From Bacteroidota bacterium (GTDB lineage: Bacteria; Bacteroidota; Bacteroidia; Bacteroidales; PUMT01): a stretch of 64,000 nucleotides of DNA. Of the stretch, positions 19,666 through 30,295 are shown one piece after another. The stretch spans positions 1 to 64,000 of the forward strand of contig PWHJ01000122.1 in the NCBI GenBank assembly GCA_003554865.1, in the 5' to 3' direction. Numbering within the stretch: the stretch's first letter is position 1; each line of letters begins with the position of its first letter. Position numbers and translations under genes: made by a program. Below the pieces are notes generated by a model that ran no database searches, was not told the DNA's origin, and saw only the letters and a program-made list of their open reading frames with translations.

Positions 19666-21249
19666 ATGCAACGAACATCTATAGTCATTTTTATAATTAC
19701 TATTTTAACAGCTGCCTGTTTTATTGGCAACACCTCTGAAGTATACGGACAAAAAGCTGAAAATGAAAAACTTGAGGGGCTGGACCAGTTTATTGAAAAA
19801 GGGATGGCAGACTGGGAGATCCCGGGCATGTCGGTTTCTATTGTAAAAGATGGTGAAATTGTTTATGCCAAAGGATTTGGAGTTAAAAAGATGGGAGAAG
19901 AGGAGGCGGTTGACAAACATACACTTTTTGGTATTGCCTCGGTTACAAAGGCTATGACCGCCACCGCCCTTGGGATCCTTGTTGAAGAAGGGAAAATTGA
20001 ATGGGATGACAGGGTAAGGGATCATCTCGAATGGTTTGAACTATCTGATCCGTGGGTTTCTGAACATGTCACAATCCGCGATATTTTGTCGCACAAAGTT
20101 GGAATAGGTCGTATGACCGGAAATCGTCTTCTTTTCATGCCCCACAGGGATCCCCGAACTATAATGAAGCATTTAAAGCACCAGCCTTTTGAAGCGCCTT
20201 TCCGCTCCACCAGTGTCTACAGCAATGTTATGTACATGGTGGCAGGTATGGTAATTGAAGAAGTCTCCGGAGAGAAATGGGACGAATTTGTTGAAAGCAG
20301 GATATTTGAACCTCTCGGAATGGAAAAATCAAACGCCTCATTCGAAAAACTCCTCGAAAGTGAAAATGTAGCCTGGCCCCACCAGGAAATTAAAGGAGAT
20401 GTTCAAACCATACCGCGGAGAAGTTTCGACAATGTGGGCCCGGCCGGGGCAGTGAACTCTTCCGCTTATGAAGCGGCCAGGTGGATGAAGGTCAATCTGG
20501 GAGAAGCCGGGGAATATAAAGGAAAACGCATAGTGGATGAAAATATAATGCGTCAGGTTGCACAGCCTCAACAGGTGAATTCAATGAGAGATCCTTACAG
20601 GGATTGCCTTACAGGTTACGCCATGGGATGGGGACTGAACGAGTATGAGGGGTACCGGACTGTTCAGCATTCCGGGGCGATCGACGGAATGAACACCACA
20701 CTGGTGCTTGTACCGGAGCTGGAGCTTGGTATCTTTGTAACTGGAAACCTTTTCAACAATTTACGTTCGGCAATTGCAAACCATATTATGGATATATTCA
20801 TGGGTGTTGAAAGAGAATTCGACTGGCACGAGCATTATTACGAACGCCACACTCAAAGGAAAAAAGCTGCACTTGAAAGACGAAATGAGGTTCACGAGTC
20901 AAGGGGGGAGAACACCACACCCACTCACCCTCTGAAAGAATACACAGGCAGCTATTTTGACAAGGTGTATGACGATCTGGAGGTTAAACTGGGAAGTGAC
21001 GGCAAGCTTGAACTCCATTTATGGGGAGACGGAGAAACCATAGCCGATCTTGAACACTGGCATTATGACACTTTCCGTGCCGTATGGAGGAATCCCGCTA
21101 TGCGGGAAAAATTTGTAACATTTGATCTTGACCGGGACGGGAACGTGGAGACTGTTAATGTAAATTTCACGTTGCGGCCTATAGTTTTGCAGGCAGGTAT
21201 ATATCCGGCCAATTATTACAGAATTGTTTCCTTCGAGCGTGTAGATTAA
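19666..21249 (+). CDS. Serine hydrolase (class C beta-lactamase-like), tandem paralogue
   Basis: SVTKAM (SxxK), YSNVMY (YxN), HSGAIDG; signal peptide. Confidence 0.88.
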   Translation: MQRTSIVIFIITILTAACFIGNTSEVYGQKAENEKLEGLDQFIEKGMADWEIPGMSVSIVKDGEIVYAKGFGVKKMGEEEAVDKHTLFGIASVTKAMTATALGILVEEGKIEWDDRVRDHLEWFELSDPWVSEHVTIRDILSHKVGIGRMTGNRLLFMPHRDPRTIMKHLKHQPFEAPFRSTSVYSNVMYMVAGMVIEEVSGEKWDEFVESRIFEPLGMEKSNASFEKLLESENVAWPHQEIKGDVQTIPRRSFDNVGPAGAVNSSAYEAARWMKVNLGEAGEYKGKRIVDENIMRQVAQPQQVNSMRDPYRDCLTGYAMGWGLNEYEGYRTVQHSGAIDGMNTTLVLVPELELGIFVTGNLFNNLRSAIANHIMDIFMGVEREFDWHEHYYERHTQRKKAALERRNEVHESRGENTTPTHPLKEYTGSYFDKVYDDLEVKLGSDGKLELHLWGDGETIADLEHWHYDTFRAVWRNPAMREKFVTFDLDRDGNVETVNVNFTLRPIVLQAGIYPANYYRIVSFERVD

Positions 21250-21273
21250 GCTATAACACCAGAGCAGGCTTGA

Positions 21274-21900
21274 TCATTTAACATAAAAATCAAGCAAAAT
21301 CTGACTGTTAAGAGAAACGCAAAGGCGGTCTCCTTTATTTACGGGTCCAACCCCCGCGGGGGTTCCCGTAAATATAAGATCTCCAATTTTGAGGGTAAAA
21401 AACCTGGAAACATAGCTTATGAGCTCATCAACGGGAAATATCATATCAAGGGAACTTCCCTTTTGAACTGTTTTTCCGTTTATGTCAAGCTGCAGGCGCA
21501 TATCGTTTAAATCTTTTATATCCTCCTTCTTTAAAAATTTACCTACCGGGGCGGAGTGGTCAAAACCTTTGGCTATCTCCCACGGCAACCCCTCTTTTCT
21601 GAATTTTCTTTGCAGGTCTCGTGCGGTAAAATCTATACCTACACCAACCTCAGAATAGTACCTGTAAGCGAATCTTTTATCAATGTGCCTGCCAATACGA
21701 TCTATCTTGATCACCAGCTCGGCTTCATAATGAATATTCTGAGAAAATTCAGGATAATAAAAAGGATTGTTGTTCCTGAGCAATGCTGTATCGGGTTTAA
21801 TAAAAATAAGGGGGGCTTCAGGAACACAGTCGTTTGATTCCTTTACATGATCCATGTAGTTAAGGCCAATACAAATTATCTTCATCTCCAGCCTTGTCAA
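21274..21900 (-). CDS. Fumarylacetoacetate hydrolase family protein
   Basis: ICIGLNYMDHVKES, IHYEAELVI, FTGTPAGVGPV. Confidence 0.9.
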   Translation of the reverse strand: MTRLEMKIICIGLNYMDHVKESNDCVPEAPLIFIKPDTALLRNNNPFYYPEFSQNIHYEAELVIKIDRIGRHIDKRFAYRYYSEVGVGIDFTARDLQRKFRKEGLPWEIAKGFDHSAPVGKFLKKEDIKDLNDMRLQLDINGKTVQKGSSLDMIFPVDELISYVSRFFTLKIGDLIFTGTPAGVGPVNKGDRLCVSLNSQILLDFYVK

Positions 21901-21904
21901 ATCT

Positions 21905-22672
21905 TTATTTGTTAAACTTTCTAAGCTTTATTGCCGTCAGCACATTCTTTGTATACCTTGGGAAATCGGCATTCATTATCCAGCCGAAGTAACCGGGGTC
22001 CTTTTCCAGAACCTCCTCTACGGAACGACCCTTGTATTTTCCAAAGTTAAAAATTTCAACATCATCTTCATTGTAAATTATACGACCAGCAAAGTCAACA
22101 CTGCGGTTGTGTGAAGAGAATTTCGAAAGTTCATCCACATCATTCTCAAGCTCCTTGTACCTCTCCACCTGAGCCTGCAGGATCTCAAAAGTGGCACGGG
22201 TGTCTGCCTCGGCACTGTGGGCATTTTCAAGCTCCTTGTTGCAGTAAAACCTGTAGGCCGCAGCAAGATTGCGCTGTTCCATCTTCTGAAATATTACCAT
22301 CACATCAATGAACTTTCTCTTTTTAAGGTCAAAATCGACATTTGCACGCAAGAACTCCTCGGCTAACAGGGGCAGGTCAAATTTATTGGAATTAAAACCG
22401 GCAAAATCACACCCTTCAAACTCCTTAACCAAAGTTTGGGCAAGCTCTTTGAAAGTGGGAGCATCTTTAACATCTTCATCCGATTTCCCGTGAATTTCTG
22501 TTACCTCAGGTGGAATAGGCTTTTCAGGATTAACAATGTATGTTTTGCCCTCTTTCGTGCCGTCTGGGTAAACCTTCAGATAAGACAATTCCACGATCCG
22601 GTCGTTTACCACATCCATACCGGTTGTTTCAAGGTCAAAAAAAATCAGGGGGTTTTTAAGTTTAAGCTTCAC
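21905..22672 (-). CDS. 3'-5' exonuclease (DnaQ/DEDD family)
   Basis: IFFDLETTGMD (Exo I), AGFNSNKFDLPLL, HSAEADTRATFEIL. Confidence 0.9.
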   Translation of the reverse strand: MKLKLKNPLIFFDLETTGMDVVNDRIVELSYLKVYPDGTKEGKTYIVNPEKPIPPEVTEIHGKSDEDVKDAPTFKELAQTLVKEFEGCDFAGFNSNKFDLPLLAEEFLRANVDFDLKKRKFIDVMVIFQKMEQRNLAAAYRFYCNKELENAHSAEADTRATFEILQAQVERYKELENDVDELSKFSSHNRSVDFAGRIIYNEDDVEIFNFGKYKGRSVEEVLEKDPGYFGWIMNADFPRYTKNVLTAIKLRKFNK

Positions 22673-22747
22673 TATTAATTGAATTTTTGTTAAAAGATAA
22701 ACCCTGCCGGTAAGACAGGGCTCAAAAACTGAAAAAATTGCCGCAGG

Positions 22748-23878
22748 CTATACATTTATCATCATCGGCATTATCAGCATAAGGACATCTTCCTGCTCAT
22801 TCTCATTTTCAACAGGCAGCAGTATTGCCGCCCGGGATGGATCGGAAAGCTCCATAATAACCTCAGGTGAAGAAAGATTGTTCAGTATGTCAACAAGAAA
22901 TGTCGATTTGAAACCGATCTCCATAGGCTCTCCTTCATACTGGCAGGGAAGTTTTTCATAAGCTGAAATGGAAAAATCTATATCCTGTGCAGAGACAGTC
23001 ATCAAATTGGAGGAAAGCTCCAGCTTGACAAGGTGGCTGGACTGGCTTGAAAATACCGAAACCCTGCGCAATATATTGAGAAAATCACCCCTGTCTACAA
23101 TAAGCTTATAAGGATTATCTGTAGGTATGACCGAATTGTAGCTGGGATAATCCCCCTCTACAAGACGGCATACGAGACTGTAGCCGTCAAAGGTAAAAAA
23201 TGCATTTTTATCGTCAAATTCAATTATAACATCACTTTTAGCCTTTGGAAGAATATTTTTCAGAAGTGTTGCCGGTTTCTTGGGGAATATGAATGAGGAT
23301 TCCTTTCCGGAGCTGATGTCAAAACGTTTGTATCTGACCAGCTTATGGGCATCAGAGGCTACAAAGGTGGTATTCTCATCTGCAAACTCCATGAATATAC
23401 CGTTCATAACCGGCCTGAGCTCATCCTCGGCGGTTGCAAAAAGTGTTTTGCCAACTCCCTTCAGCAGCGTCCCGGAATTCATGGTCACGCTTGTTTTCAT
23501 ATCTTCCTTTAAAACGGGATACTGGGGAAAATCCTCTCCATTCTGACCGGAAATGGTATATTTACCGTTTTCGGAATTGATAACCACCGAATAATTTTCA
23601 GTTGAAATATCGAAGGTAAGAGGCTGCTCCGGAAACTCTTTAAGAGTATCGGTGAGTCTTCGGCCAGGGACGGCAATATCACCCTCACCCTCGGAATTTT
23701 CCATTGTCATTTTTGTGGTAAGGGTCGATTCAAGATCGGAAGCGGTTATTACCAATTCCCCCCCTTTGAGCTGAAACAGAAAATTATCCAGTATAGGTAA
23801 TGTATTCTTGCTGCTGATAACCCTTCCTACGGCAAGTAAATGATTCAGCAGTTCTGTGCTAGAAACAACAAACTTCAT
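22748..23878 (-). CDS. dnaN: DNA polymerase III subunit beta (sliding clamp)
   Basis: MKFVVSSTELLNHLLAVGRVISSKNTLPILDNFLF; C-terminal MLIMPMMINV; 376 aa. Confidence 0.95.
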   Translation of the reverse strand: MKFVVSSTELLNHLLAVGRVISSKNTLPILDNFLFQLKGGELVITASDLESTLTTKMTMENSEGEGDIAVPGRRLTDTLKEFPEQPLTFDISTENYSVVINSENGKYTISGQNGEDFPQYPVLKEDMKTSVTMNSGTLLKGVGKTLFATAEDELRPVMNGIFMEFADENTTFVASDAHKLVRYKRFDISSGKESSFIFPKKPATLLKNILPKAKSDVIIEFDDKNAFFTFDGYSLVCRLVEGDYPSYNSVIPTDNPYKLIVDRGDFLNILRRVSVFSSQSSHLVKLELSSNLMTVSAQDIDFSISAYEKLPCQYEGEPMEIGFKSTFLVDILNNLSSPEVIMELSDPSRAAILLPVENENEQEDVLMLIMPMMINV

Positions 23879-24070
23879 CTGTATTGGTTTAGGTTGATTA
23901 ACTATTTATGTGGTTTACAGTAGCTTACAAAAAAGCTTTTCGCAATTAATTGCATTTTTAAAAAATTAATTTCCTCTTTGATTGGACCCTGAATAAATCT
24001 TTTTGTAATTTTAAAGATGAATCAATAATACAAAAAAAATCCAAGCAAGCAATAAAGATAATCTCCAATT

Positions 24071-25060
24071 TTATCCGCCGGTAAAATAACCGCCCCTCCT
24101 TAATATCAGATCAACATCGGTGTATCTTACAATAACCATGTCTTCCCCGTTACCTGTAAATCCGTAAAGGATAAAAGGATCGGTCTTAACTTCCCCCGAA
24201 GTTTCGTCAACCGAACGTACCACCCTGTAAAGATCTACTTTTCTTTTATAATCGTCATCGCCTGCAACCGTTATAGTATATGCCGGTTCGGAGGCGGCCA
24301 GCGAATCGGCTAGTTGTTTTTCCTCACTGTCGGCAAACCGCTGAAAAGGAACATAGTAAAAGTTTGACAGAAACACTGAAACCAGTGAATCATTAACATT
24401 CTCAACAATATCGCCGGAAGGCAAAGAAAGCTTGTAATCATTCCTTTCCCGGATTTTAAGGAAAAAAGAGTGCTCATTATTTTCGCCATATTCCACACTA
24501 ACCGATTCGATTGAACGCGGATTTATCTGAAACAACATGTTGGGACGCCAGTAACCCTCATCGACCACGAAGAGATCTGACAATTTTCCCTCATACCCGT
24601 GAACCTCTACCGCAAAAGATTGGTCGGAACCCTCCATCATCATGTAACCCTGTGAATCCTGAACATGATCGTAAACATAATATCTTTTTTTCCTGCGCCC
24701 ACGATGTAAATCTACTTTTATTGAAGAGTCAGCAAAACCTTTATCAAGCTCATCCTGCAGAGAAAGCGGAGAGGGACTTTTAACCCTGATCCGTCGTAAA
24801 GCCTTGAACAACTGCTCAATAGCATCCGTCCTTGCCTCAAACATAAGGTTCAGCAACCATTTACCCTCTTCGCGATTTAACTCAAGGCGCCTTTCACCTT
24901 TTTCAAGAACTATCCGGTCGAGCCTTTCGGGCTCATCTACGGCAAAATCAGTTACCCTTGAGCTAATGGTACGACCATGGTCTTTGGTAAGGATCCACAC
25001 TACGGCAACCCCGAGTATAAGCAAAGCTGTTATATAAAAATAAGAACGCTTCATAAACAT
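24071..25060 (-). CDS. DUF4340 domain protein
   Basis: N-terminal TM, KGERRLELNREEGKWLL pattern; immediately follows GldG. Confidence 0.72.
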   Translation of the reverse strand: MFMKRSYFYITALLILGVAVVWILTKDHGRTISSRVTDFAVDEPERLDRIVLEKGERRLELNREEGKWLLNLMFEARTDAIEQLFKALRRIRVKSPSPLSLQDELDKGFADSSIKVDLHRGRRKKRYYVYDHVQDSQGYMMMEGSDQSFAVEVHGYEGKLSDLFVVDEGYWRPNMLFQINPRSIESVSVEYGENNEHSFFLKIRERNDYKLSLPSGDIVENVNDSLVSVFLSNFYYVPFQRFADSEEKQLADSLAASEPAYTITVAGDDDYKRKVDLYRVVRSVDETSGEVKTDPFILYGFTGNGEDMVIVRYTDVDLILRRGGYFTGG

Positions 25061-26784
25061 TATCTTGCAAATCTTCGTTTTCGCAGAATATTAAATATAA
25101 TGCCGAACATTATTATTAAAGCAACAGGCAACAAAACATTGATCATTTGCCATTGCAGCCTCTCTTCCCTTATCCTCGGCCTGTCAAGCAATCTCAAACT
25201 CAGCTCCCTTGTTCTGAGCTCCATCAATCCGGCATCATCGAGCAAATAAGATACGGCGTTCATTACAAAATCCCTGTTGCCGAAAGTCTGCCGGGAATAC
25301 CTGTCATATCCCAAAGGAAGAGGCTCCGGTCTGCCGTCCTCAATTTCCACATCATTGCGAATAATATCACCATCAGCAGCCACCAGCATTCTGGCAGTCT
25401 CTCCCTCCTGCCTGAAGCCGGGATCTTCACGGCCAATTATATCCTCTATCATACGATTGGCAAAAACCGACCTGAAGCTCCCCTCAAGCATAACGGCCAC
25501 CGGCTGAGGAGGCATATTGAAACTAGACGGATCGGGCTGTTCTTTGGCCATCTCCAGACTCACCATCATAGGGGCATTCATAACTCTTGAATTGCCGGAG
25601 GTTTTTAAAAGGACTGTTTTATCTATTTCGGGGTTACCCTCAAGAGTATCAATAACACTTACAAACTCGCCTTTTACCGGGTTTATACCCCTTGTTACAG
25701 GATGCTCATCATCGGGCATCAGCAAAGGTGAAAAATACCAGGGCGCGGGCTCAAACCTGGGTTCCTGGTCTCCAAGGGCAACATTAACTGGTATCATAAC
25801 ACAGTTGAGGTCCATAACAAGATTTGGGTTTATGCGCACACCATAACGGAACAGCTGATCATCAATATTGAGATCTTTTATAAGCGCAAATGCCTCACTG
25901 TCATAGGTCAGGCTGTCAAGGTCAACCGCTACAGGATCAACAAACCACAAAACACTGCCCCCGTTCATAATATACTGGTCTATCATATACTTTTCCGGCT
26001 CATCCAGAGGCTCCTGCGGCTTAGCAATTATAATTGCCCCATAGTCATCAAGTATACCCGGATCGTTCACATCTATCCTGCCCCTGTATACTTCATAATA
26101 ATTGGACAATTCATTCATTATGTCATTTACCAGCATCTCATCCAGCTCACCGTGACCTTCAATAAACGCCACCTTCTCCCTCTCGGGGGTAACAACTGAA
26201 TGAACTGCAGCTGTAAGCTCATATTCGAGCGAACGAATTGAATTGTGAAGGTTTTCATCTGCACTTTTTTCAGGGTTGTTCTTTAAAAGGTTAACCGGTA
26301 CTTCCTCTCCCCTGTAGGTCACAAGCGCTGAAGGAAAAATAATTTTCTGCGACCTCCCCCCCTCACTGTCAGTAACGTCAACATTTGCAGGGCGTAGTCC
26401 CTTCTCATAAAGATGCATAAAATATTCTTCCCGCGATCTCGAATCAGCCTGTTCTGAAGGGTTCACAAACTCATATTGAATATGCCCTCCTCCATATACG
26501 CGTAACTCGTCAAGCTTTTCACGGATTGCAGTCCGCAGTCGCCTGAATCCCAAAGGTAATTCCCCGTCAAGGTAAACCCTCACATAAACAACGTCGTCGA
26601 GTCCGGAAAGGAGCTCCTTTGTAGGCTCGGAAAGGGTGTGCCTTTTTTCGGATGTCAGATCGAATCTTTTAAATTCAAAAGTTGAAATAATGCAGATCAT
26701 CACAATTACGGCTATCCAAAAACCTAACTGCATTAAACTCCCTGTTTTCATATTGTCTTTGTTCATATCCATCAGTATTACCAC
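25060..26784 (-). CDS. gldG: Gliding motility-associated ABC transporter component GldG
   Basis: FDLTSEKRHTLSEPTKELL, VAFIEGHGELDE, terminal TM; operonic with gldF. Confidence 0.9.
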   Translation of the reverse strand: MVILMDMNKDNMKTGSLMQLGFWIAVIVMICIISTFEFKRFDLTSEKRHTLSEPTKELLSGLDDVVYVRVYLDGELPLGFRRLRTAIREKLDELRVYGGGHIQYEFVNPSEQADSRSREEYFMHLYEKGLRPANVDVTDSEGGRSQKIIFPSALVTYRGEEVPVNLLKNNPEKSADENLHNSIRSLEYELTAAVHSVVTPEREKVAFIEGHGELDEMLVNDIMNELSNYYEVYRGRIDVNDPGILDDYGAIIIAKPQEPLDEPEKYMIDQYIMNGGSVLWFVDPVAVDLDSLTYDSEAFALIKDLNIDDQLFRYGVRINPNLVMDLNCVMIPVNVALGDQEPRFEPAPWYFSPLLMPDDEHPVTRGINPVKGEFVSVIDTLEGNPEIDKTVLLKTSGNSRVMNAPMMVSLEMAKEQPDPSSFNMPPQPVAVMLEGSFRSVFANRMIEDIIGREDPGFRQEGETARMLVAADGDIIRNDVEIEDGRPEPLPLGYDRYSRQTFGNRDFVMNAVSYLLDDAGLMELRTRELSLRLLDRPRIREERLQWQMINVLLPVALIIMFGIIFNILRKRRFAR

Positions 26785-27509
26785 CTTCTGCTTTGCAGTA
26801 CAGTTTTTGTAAGCAAGAGAAAGAGAGCTATAAGTGACACAAAATATATTACATCACGGGTATCTATAACCCCGCGGCTCATAGAACTGTAATGCTCCTC
26901 AATGCCCAGATAGATCACAAATTCCTCAAAAGCCTGAAATAAAGGCAATGAGCTAAGTGAATCGAATCCCATGTAAAAAAAGAAGCAGATAAGAATTGCA
27001 GTTATAAACGCAACTATTTGGTTGCCGCTTACTGAAGAGGCAAATACTCCTATAGATACATACGCACTTGCAAGGAAAAAGAGCCCTATAAAAGACCCCC
27101 ACGTGGCGCCTGTGTCAATGTTGCCCGGTGGACTGCCAAGGTGGTATACTGAATAAAAATAGATCAGCGCAGGTAAAAGGGAAAACAAAACCAGAATAAC
27201 ACCCGAGAGGAACTTGGCGAAAATGATCTGCATATCACTCAAAGGCCAAGTGAAAAGCAACTCAATTGTGCCGGACTTTTTCTCCTCGGCAAACATCTTC
27301 ATTGTAACTGCAGGAACCAGGAATAAAAATACCCACGGGGCAATTATAAACAAGGTGTCAATTGTGGCATAACCGCGGTCAAGAATGTTGAGCTCACCGG
27401 GAAAAATCCACATAAACAGGCTGTTTGCGGTTAAAAACACAACTATTACCACATAACCTGTTAGAGAGCTTAAAAAACAGTTTATCTCCTTTCGGATCAA
27501 GGCATGCAT
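26778..27509 (-). CDS. gldF: Gliding motility-associated ABC transporter permease GldF
   Basis: ALIRKEINCFLSSLTGYVVI, MKMFAEEKKSGTIELLFTWPLSD. Confidence 0.9.
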   Translation of the reverse strand: MHALIRKEINCFLSSLTGYVVIVVFLTANSLFMWIFPGELNILDRGYATIDTLFIIAPWVFLFLVPAVTMKMFAEEKKSGTIELLFTWPLSDMQIIFAKFLSGVILVLFSLLPALIYFYSVYHLGSPPGNIDTGATWGSFIGLFFLASAYVSIGVFASSVSGNQIVAFITAILICFFFYMGFDSLSSLPLFQAFEEFVIYLGIEEHYSSMSRGVIDTRDVIYFVSLIALFLLLTKTVLQSRRW

Positions 27510-27561
27510 TATTCAACTTTTTAAGCTCAAAAATAAAGATTTTCGAAATATTTTGGAATCA

Positions 27562-28752
27562 TTAAAAGAAGCTATTTGTAATTTTTTCCGGCAATTTTGA
27601 AACATCTCCAAGCAATACATCCGAAAAGTAAAAATCTATTATTGCGTTATAAGTGTATCCTCTCGCGGCCATCTCCATTGCACCCTCCTGACATAATCCT
27701 ACCCCGTGGCCGTGTCCTCTCCCCTTTAAAATCAACTTACTTTTATCCGGTGTAGGCTCGACACTGAAAAAAGCGGAACGCAAACCCCGGTCTTCACGAA
27801 TCTTCCTGTAGGGCAGGTAATCATCCCCAACCCTGTAATAAACTGCACGGCGGTCATGGCGAACTGAAAATGCGTCAGCACCCTTATCTGCAATTTCGTC
27901 CCTGAAACCTTGACTGATAAGGTATTCTTTCCATTCCACCAAGGGAATACTTCTTTGCCAATTGTAACTTTTACCACCGGAACAATAAGGATCAGTTACA
28001 GAACGTAAAACTTCTTTTTCCCTCAGCCATACATCTTTTGAGCCGAGAGTCTCTCCACCGCAGTTCGAATGAAATGCAGCATCTATAAGCTCAAATTCAT
28101 TGTCAACTATAACCTCACCCCTTGTTTCTTCTACAGCCTCAACAATCTTTTCATTGCCGGTGCTTTTTCCCATGTAAACCTGGCAATATACCGCATCACA
28201 CAAATTGAACCCCTCCTCTGCATGCTTTTTGAGATGACGGTAAAGATATGTGCGGCAAATAACCGCCTGTGCTTTGTAAAACTCAAGAGAGGAATTAATT
28301 CCGGATTCTGCTTCAACAACACCCGCAAGGTAATTCACAACATTCACGTGGTTGATGATTTGCAGTCCGCCAAACTCAATACCTAAAATCATCTCCCCCT
28401 CATATAACCTTGTATCTAATGCAGGAAAAACCGGCCTCAGGTTAAAAACACCCTCACATGATTCTGCTCTCATTTCAATATTACTGTAAACACCTGAAAA
28501 ACCGTTTTCTTTTGTTTGAACCCAAATTTTGCCGTCAACAACCGAAAAATAGACAAGCTCACCTTCTTCAACCCTGAGGAGATCGTTCCCGTCTGCAATC
28601 ATTTGGTAGCTGCTTTTTTCGGGAGAAAAAACAAGCGAGTGTATCTTATGCTCGTAAAAAAGCCCAATTTTCAAATCACTTATCTTAGCATGAAGACAAT
28701 TGCCAAGTGAGAAAAAGAAGAAAATTTTAAAGATAAAAAAATAAAATCCCAT
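27562..28752 (-). CDS. SpoIID/LytB domain protein
   Basis: NYLAGVVEAESG, KAQAVICRTYLYRHL, FHSNCGGET, GRGHGHGVGLCQEGAMEMA. Confidence 0.92.
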   Translation of the reverse strand: MGFYFFIFKIFFFFSLGNCLHAKISDLKIGLFYEHKIHSLVFSPEKSSYQMIADGNDLLRVEEGELVYFSVVDGKIWVQTKENGFSGVYSNIEMRAESCEGVFNLRPVFPALDTRLYEGEMILGIEFGGLQIINHVNVVNYLAGVVEAESGINSSLEFYKAQAVICRTYLYRHLKKHAEEGFNLCDAVYCQVYMGKSTGNEKIVEAVEETRGEVIVDNEFELIDAAFHSNCGGETLGSKDVWLREKEVLRSVTDPYCSGGKSYNWQRSIPLVEWKEYLISQGFRDEIADKGADAFSVRHDRRAVYYRVGDDYLPYRKIREDRGLRSAFFSVEPTPDKSKLILKGRGHGHGVGLCQEGAMEMAARGYTYNAIIDFYFSDVLLGDVSKLPEKITNSFF

Positions 28753-28755
28753 ATT

Positions 28756-29886
28756 TTAACCCTGACCTTTATTGAGATAATTATATATCTTACAGGCAGC
28801 TTTCCTTGACGGGGAAACACCTCCAAGCATCCCCGCCAGCCGCCGGTAATCATTCAACATTTGTCGCCTGCTCTCCCCTTCATTTACAATTCTGCTGAAC
28901 TCCTGAGAAAGCCTTTCCACGTTAAGCTGATCCTGAATAAGCTCTTTAACCGCTTCCCGTTTCATTATCAGGTTAACAAGAGATATCCAGGGAACCTTTA
29001 CAAGCCTTTTACCCAGAAAGTACAACAAGCGTCCCGTTTTGTAACACACAACCTGGGGTACGCCGATGAGCGCAGCTTCCAGAGTTGCCGTGCCTGAAAC
29101 AACTATAGCGGCACGCGAGTGTTTTAAAAGGGCATATGTCTGGTCGAAAAGAAGCTTAACATTGCAGCCTTTGACAAACCTTTCATAAAAAGCTTTGTCA
29201 ACCGAACCGGTACAGGCTATAACAAACTGGTATTGCGGATATTGCGGTATCAACTCAAGCATCACGGGTAAACATTTTTCAATTTCCCGCAGCCTGCTGC
29301 CCGGCAATAATGCAACTACAGGCCTCTTCTCCAAATTGTTACGCGAAACAAAGGATGAGAAATCCTCATCTTTAAATGGATAATCTTCGAGGGCATCTAT
29401 GAGAGGATTGCCAACATAATCGACCTTGTAACCGTACTTTTCGTAAAATTCTGTTTCAAACGGAAAAATAGTGAGCATGTGGGGAACGTAACTTTTAATC
29501 TTCTTCACCCTTGAAATATTCCATGCCCACACCTTGGGTGAAATATAGTAAAAAACTTTTATACCCTTTTTTGTGGCATATTTTGCCATTTTTAAATTAA
29601 ATCCGGGATAATCTATAAGTATCAGGGCATCAGGATTATAACTTATTATATCTTTTTTGCACAGTCGTATATTATTAAGGATAAGGGGCAAATTCAAAAG
29701 AACTTCCCTGAAACCCATAAATGCGGTATTACGCATATGCCTGACAGGCTCTCCGGCCTCCTTCTGCATCATGTCCCCGCCCCAAAATCTGAAACGTGCA
29801 TCGGGATCGGTCTTCTTTAACTCCTTTATCAAATTGGATCCGTGAAGATCACCTGACTGCTCACCTGCAATTATATAATACTTCAA
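28756..29886 (-). CDS. lpxB: Lipid-A-disaccharide synthase
   Basis: MKYYIIAGEQSGDLHGSNLI, YYISPKVWAWN, LPGSRLREIE, VSGTATLEAAL. Confidence 0.95.
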   Translation of the reverse strand: MKYYIIAGEQSGDLHGSNLIKELKKTDPDARFRFWGGDMMQKEAGEPVRHMRNTAFMGFREVLLNLPLILNNIRLCKKDIISYNPDALILIDYPGFNLKMAKYATKKGIKVFYYISPKVWAWNISRVKKIKSYVPHMLTIFPFETEFYEKYGYKVDYVGNPLIDALEDYPFKDEDFSSFVSRNNLEKRPVVALLPGSRLREIEKCLPVMLELIPQYPQYQFVIACTGSVDKAFYERFVKGCNVKLLFDQTYALLKHSRAAIVVSGTATLEAALIGVPQVVCYKTGRLLYFLGKRLVKVPWISLVNLIMKREAVKELIQDQLNVERLSQEFSRIVNEGESRRQMLNDYRRLAGMLGGVSPSRKAACKIYNYLNKGQG

Positions 29887-29992
29887 AACCGGATTTTATT
29901 TAAAAGTCAATCTATTAAAGAATTGTTAAAAATGATTCGCCTGCCCCCGCCAGCTTTTTCCAGGCAAAATTAAAAAGGACAAACACGGACCC

Positions 29993-30295
29993 TCAGGCAA
30001 ACCTCATCAAAAAGATCAATCCTGTAAATATAACGGTTGCAATAAGAATCCCCTTGGCCGACGAAAGAAAACCTCTCCCTGTAAAAAGAAAGAAAATAAG
30101 CACATTAGGTATTATGCTTATACTGACAACCTGGATATTTTTTTCTATAACGACGTGGAGAAACTCCGAAAAGCTTAAAAAATCGTACCTGATAAAATAT
30201 AAAAGTGTAAATGATAAAACCGGTACAACCAGACCAAGAGCCAATCCGAGGGTTAAACTGTTAAACTTTGATCTTTTCTTCATATACAGAGGCAA
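29993..30295 (-). CDS. Small hypothetical membrane protein
   Basis: Hydrophobic ORF in the surE-lpxB cluster, overlapping the surE 3' end; start may be the internal ATG at 30283. Confidence 0.7.
   Translation of the reverse strand: MPLYMKKRSKFNSLTLGLALGLVVPVLSFTLLYFIRYDFLSFSEFLHVVIEKNIQVVSISIIPNVLIFFLFTGRGFLSSAKGILIATVIFTGLIFLMRFA

Noticed and set aside
25147-25590. 147-aa plus-strand ORF inside gldG
   Set aside because: Antisense shadow ORF with no motif support.
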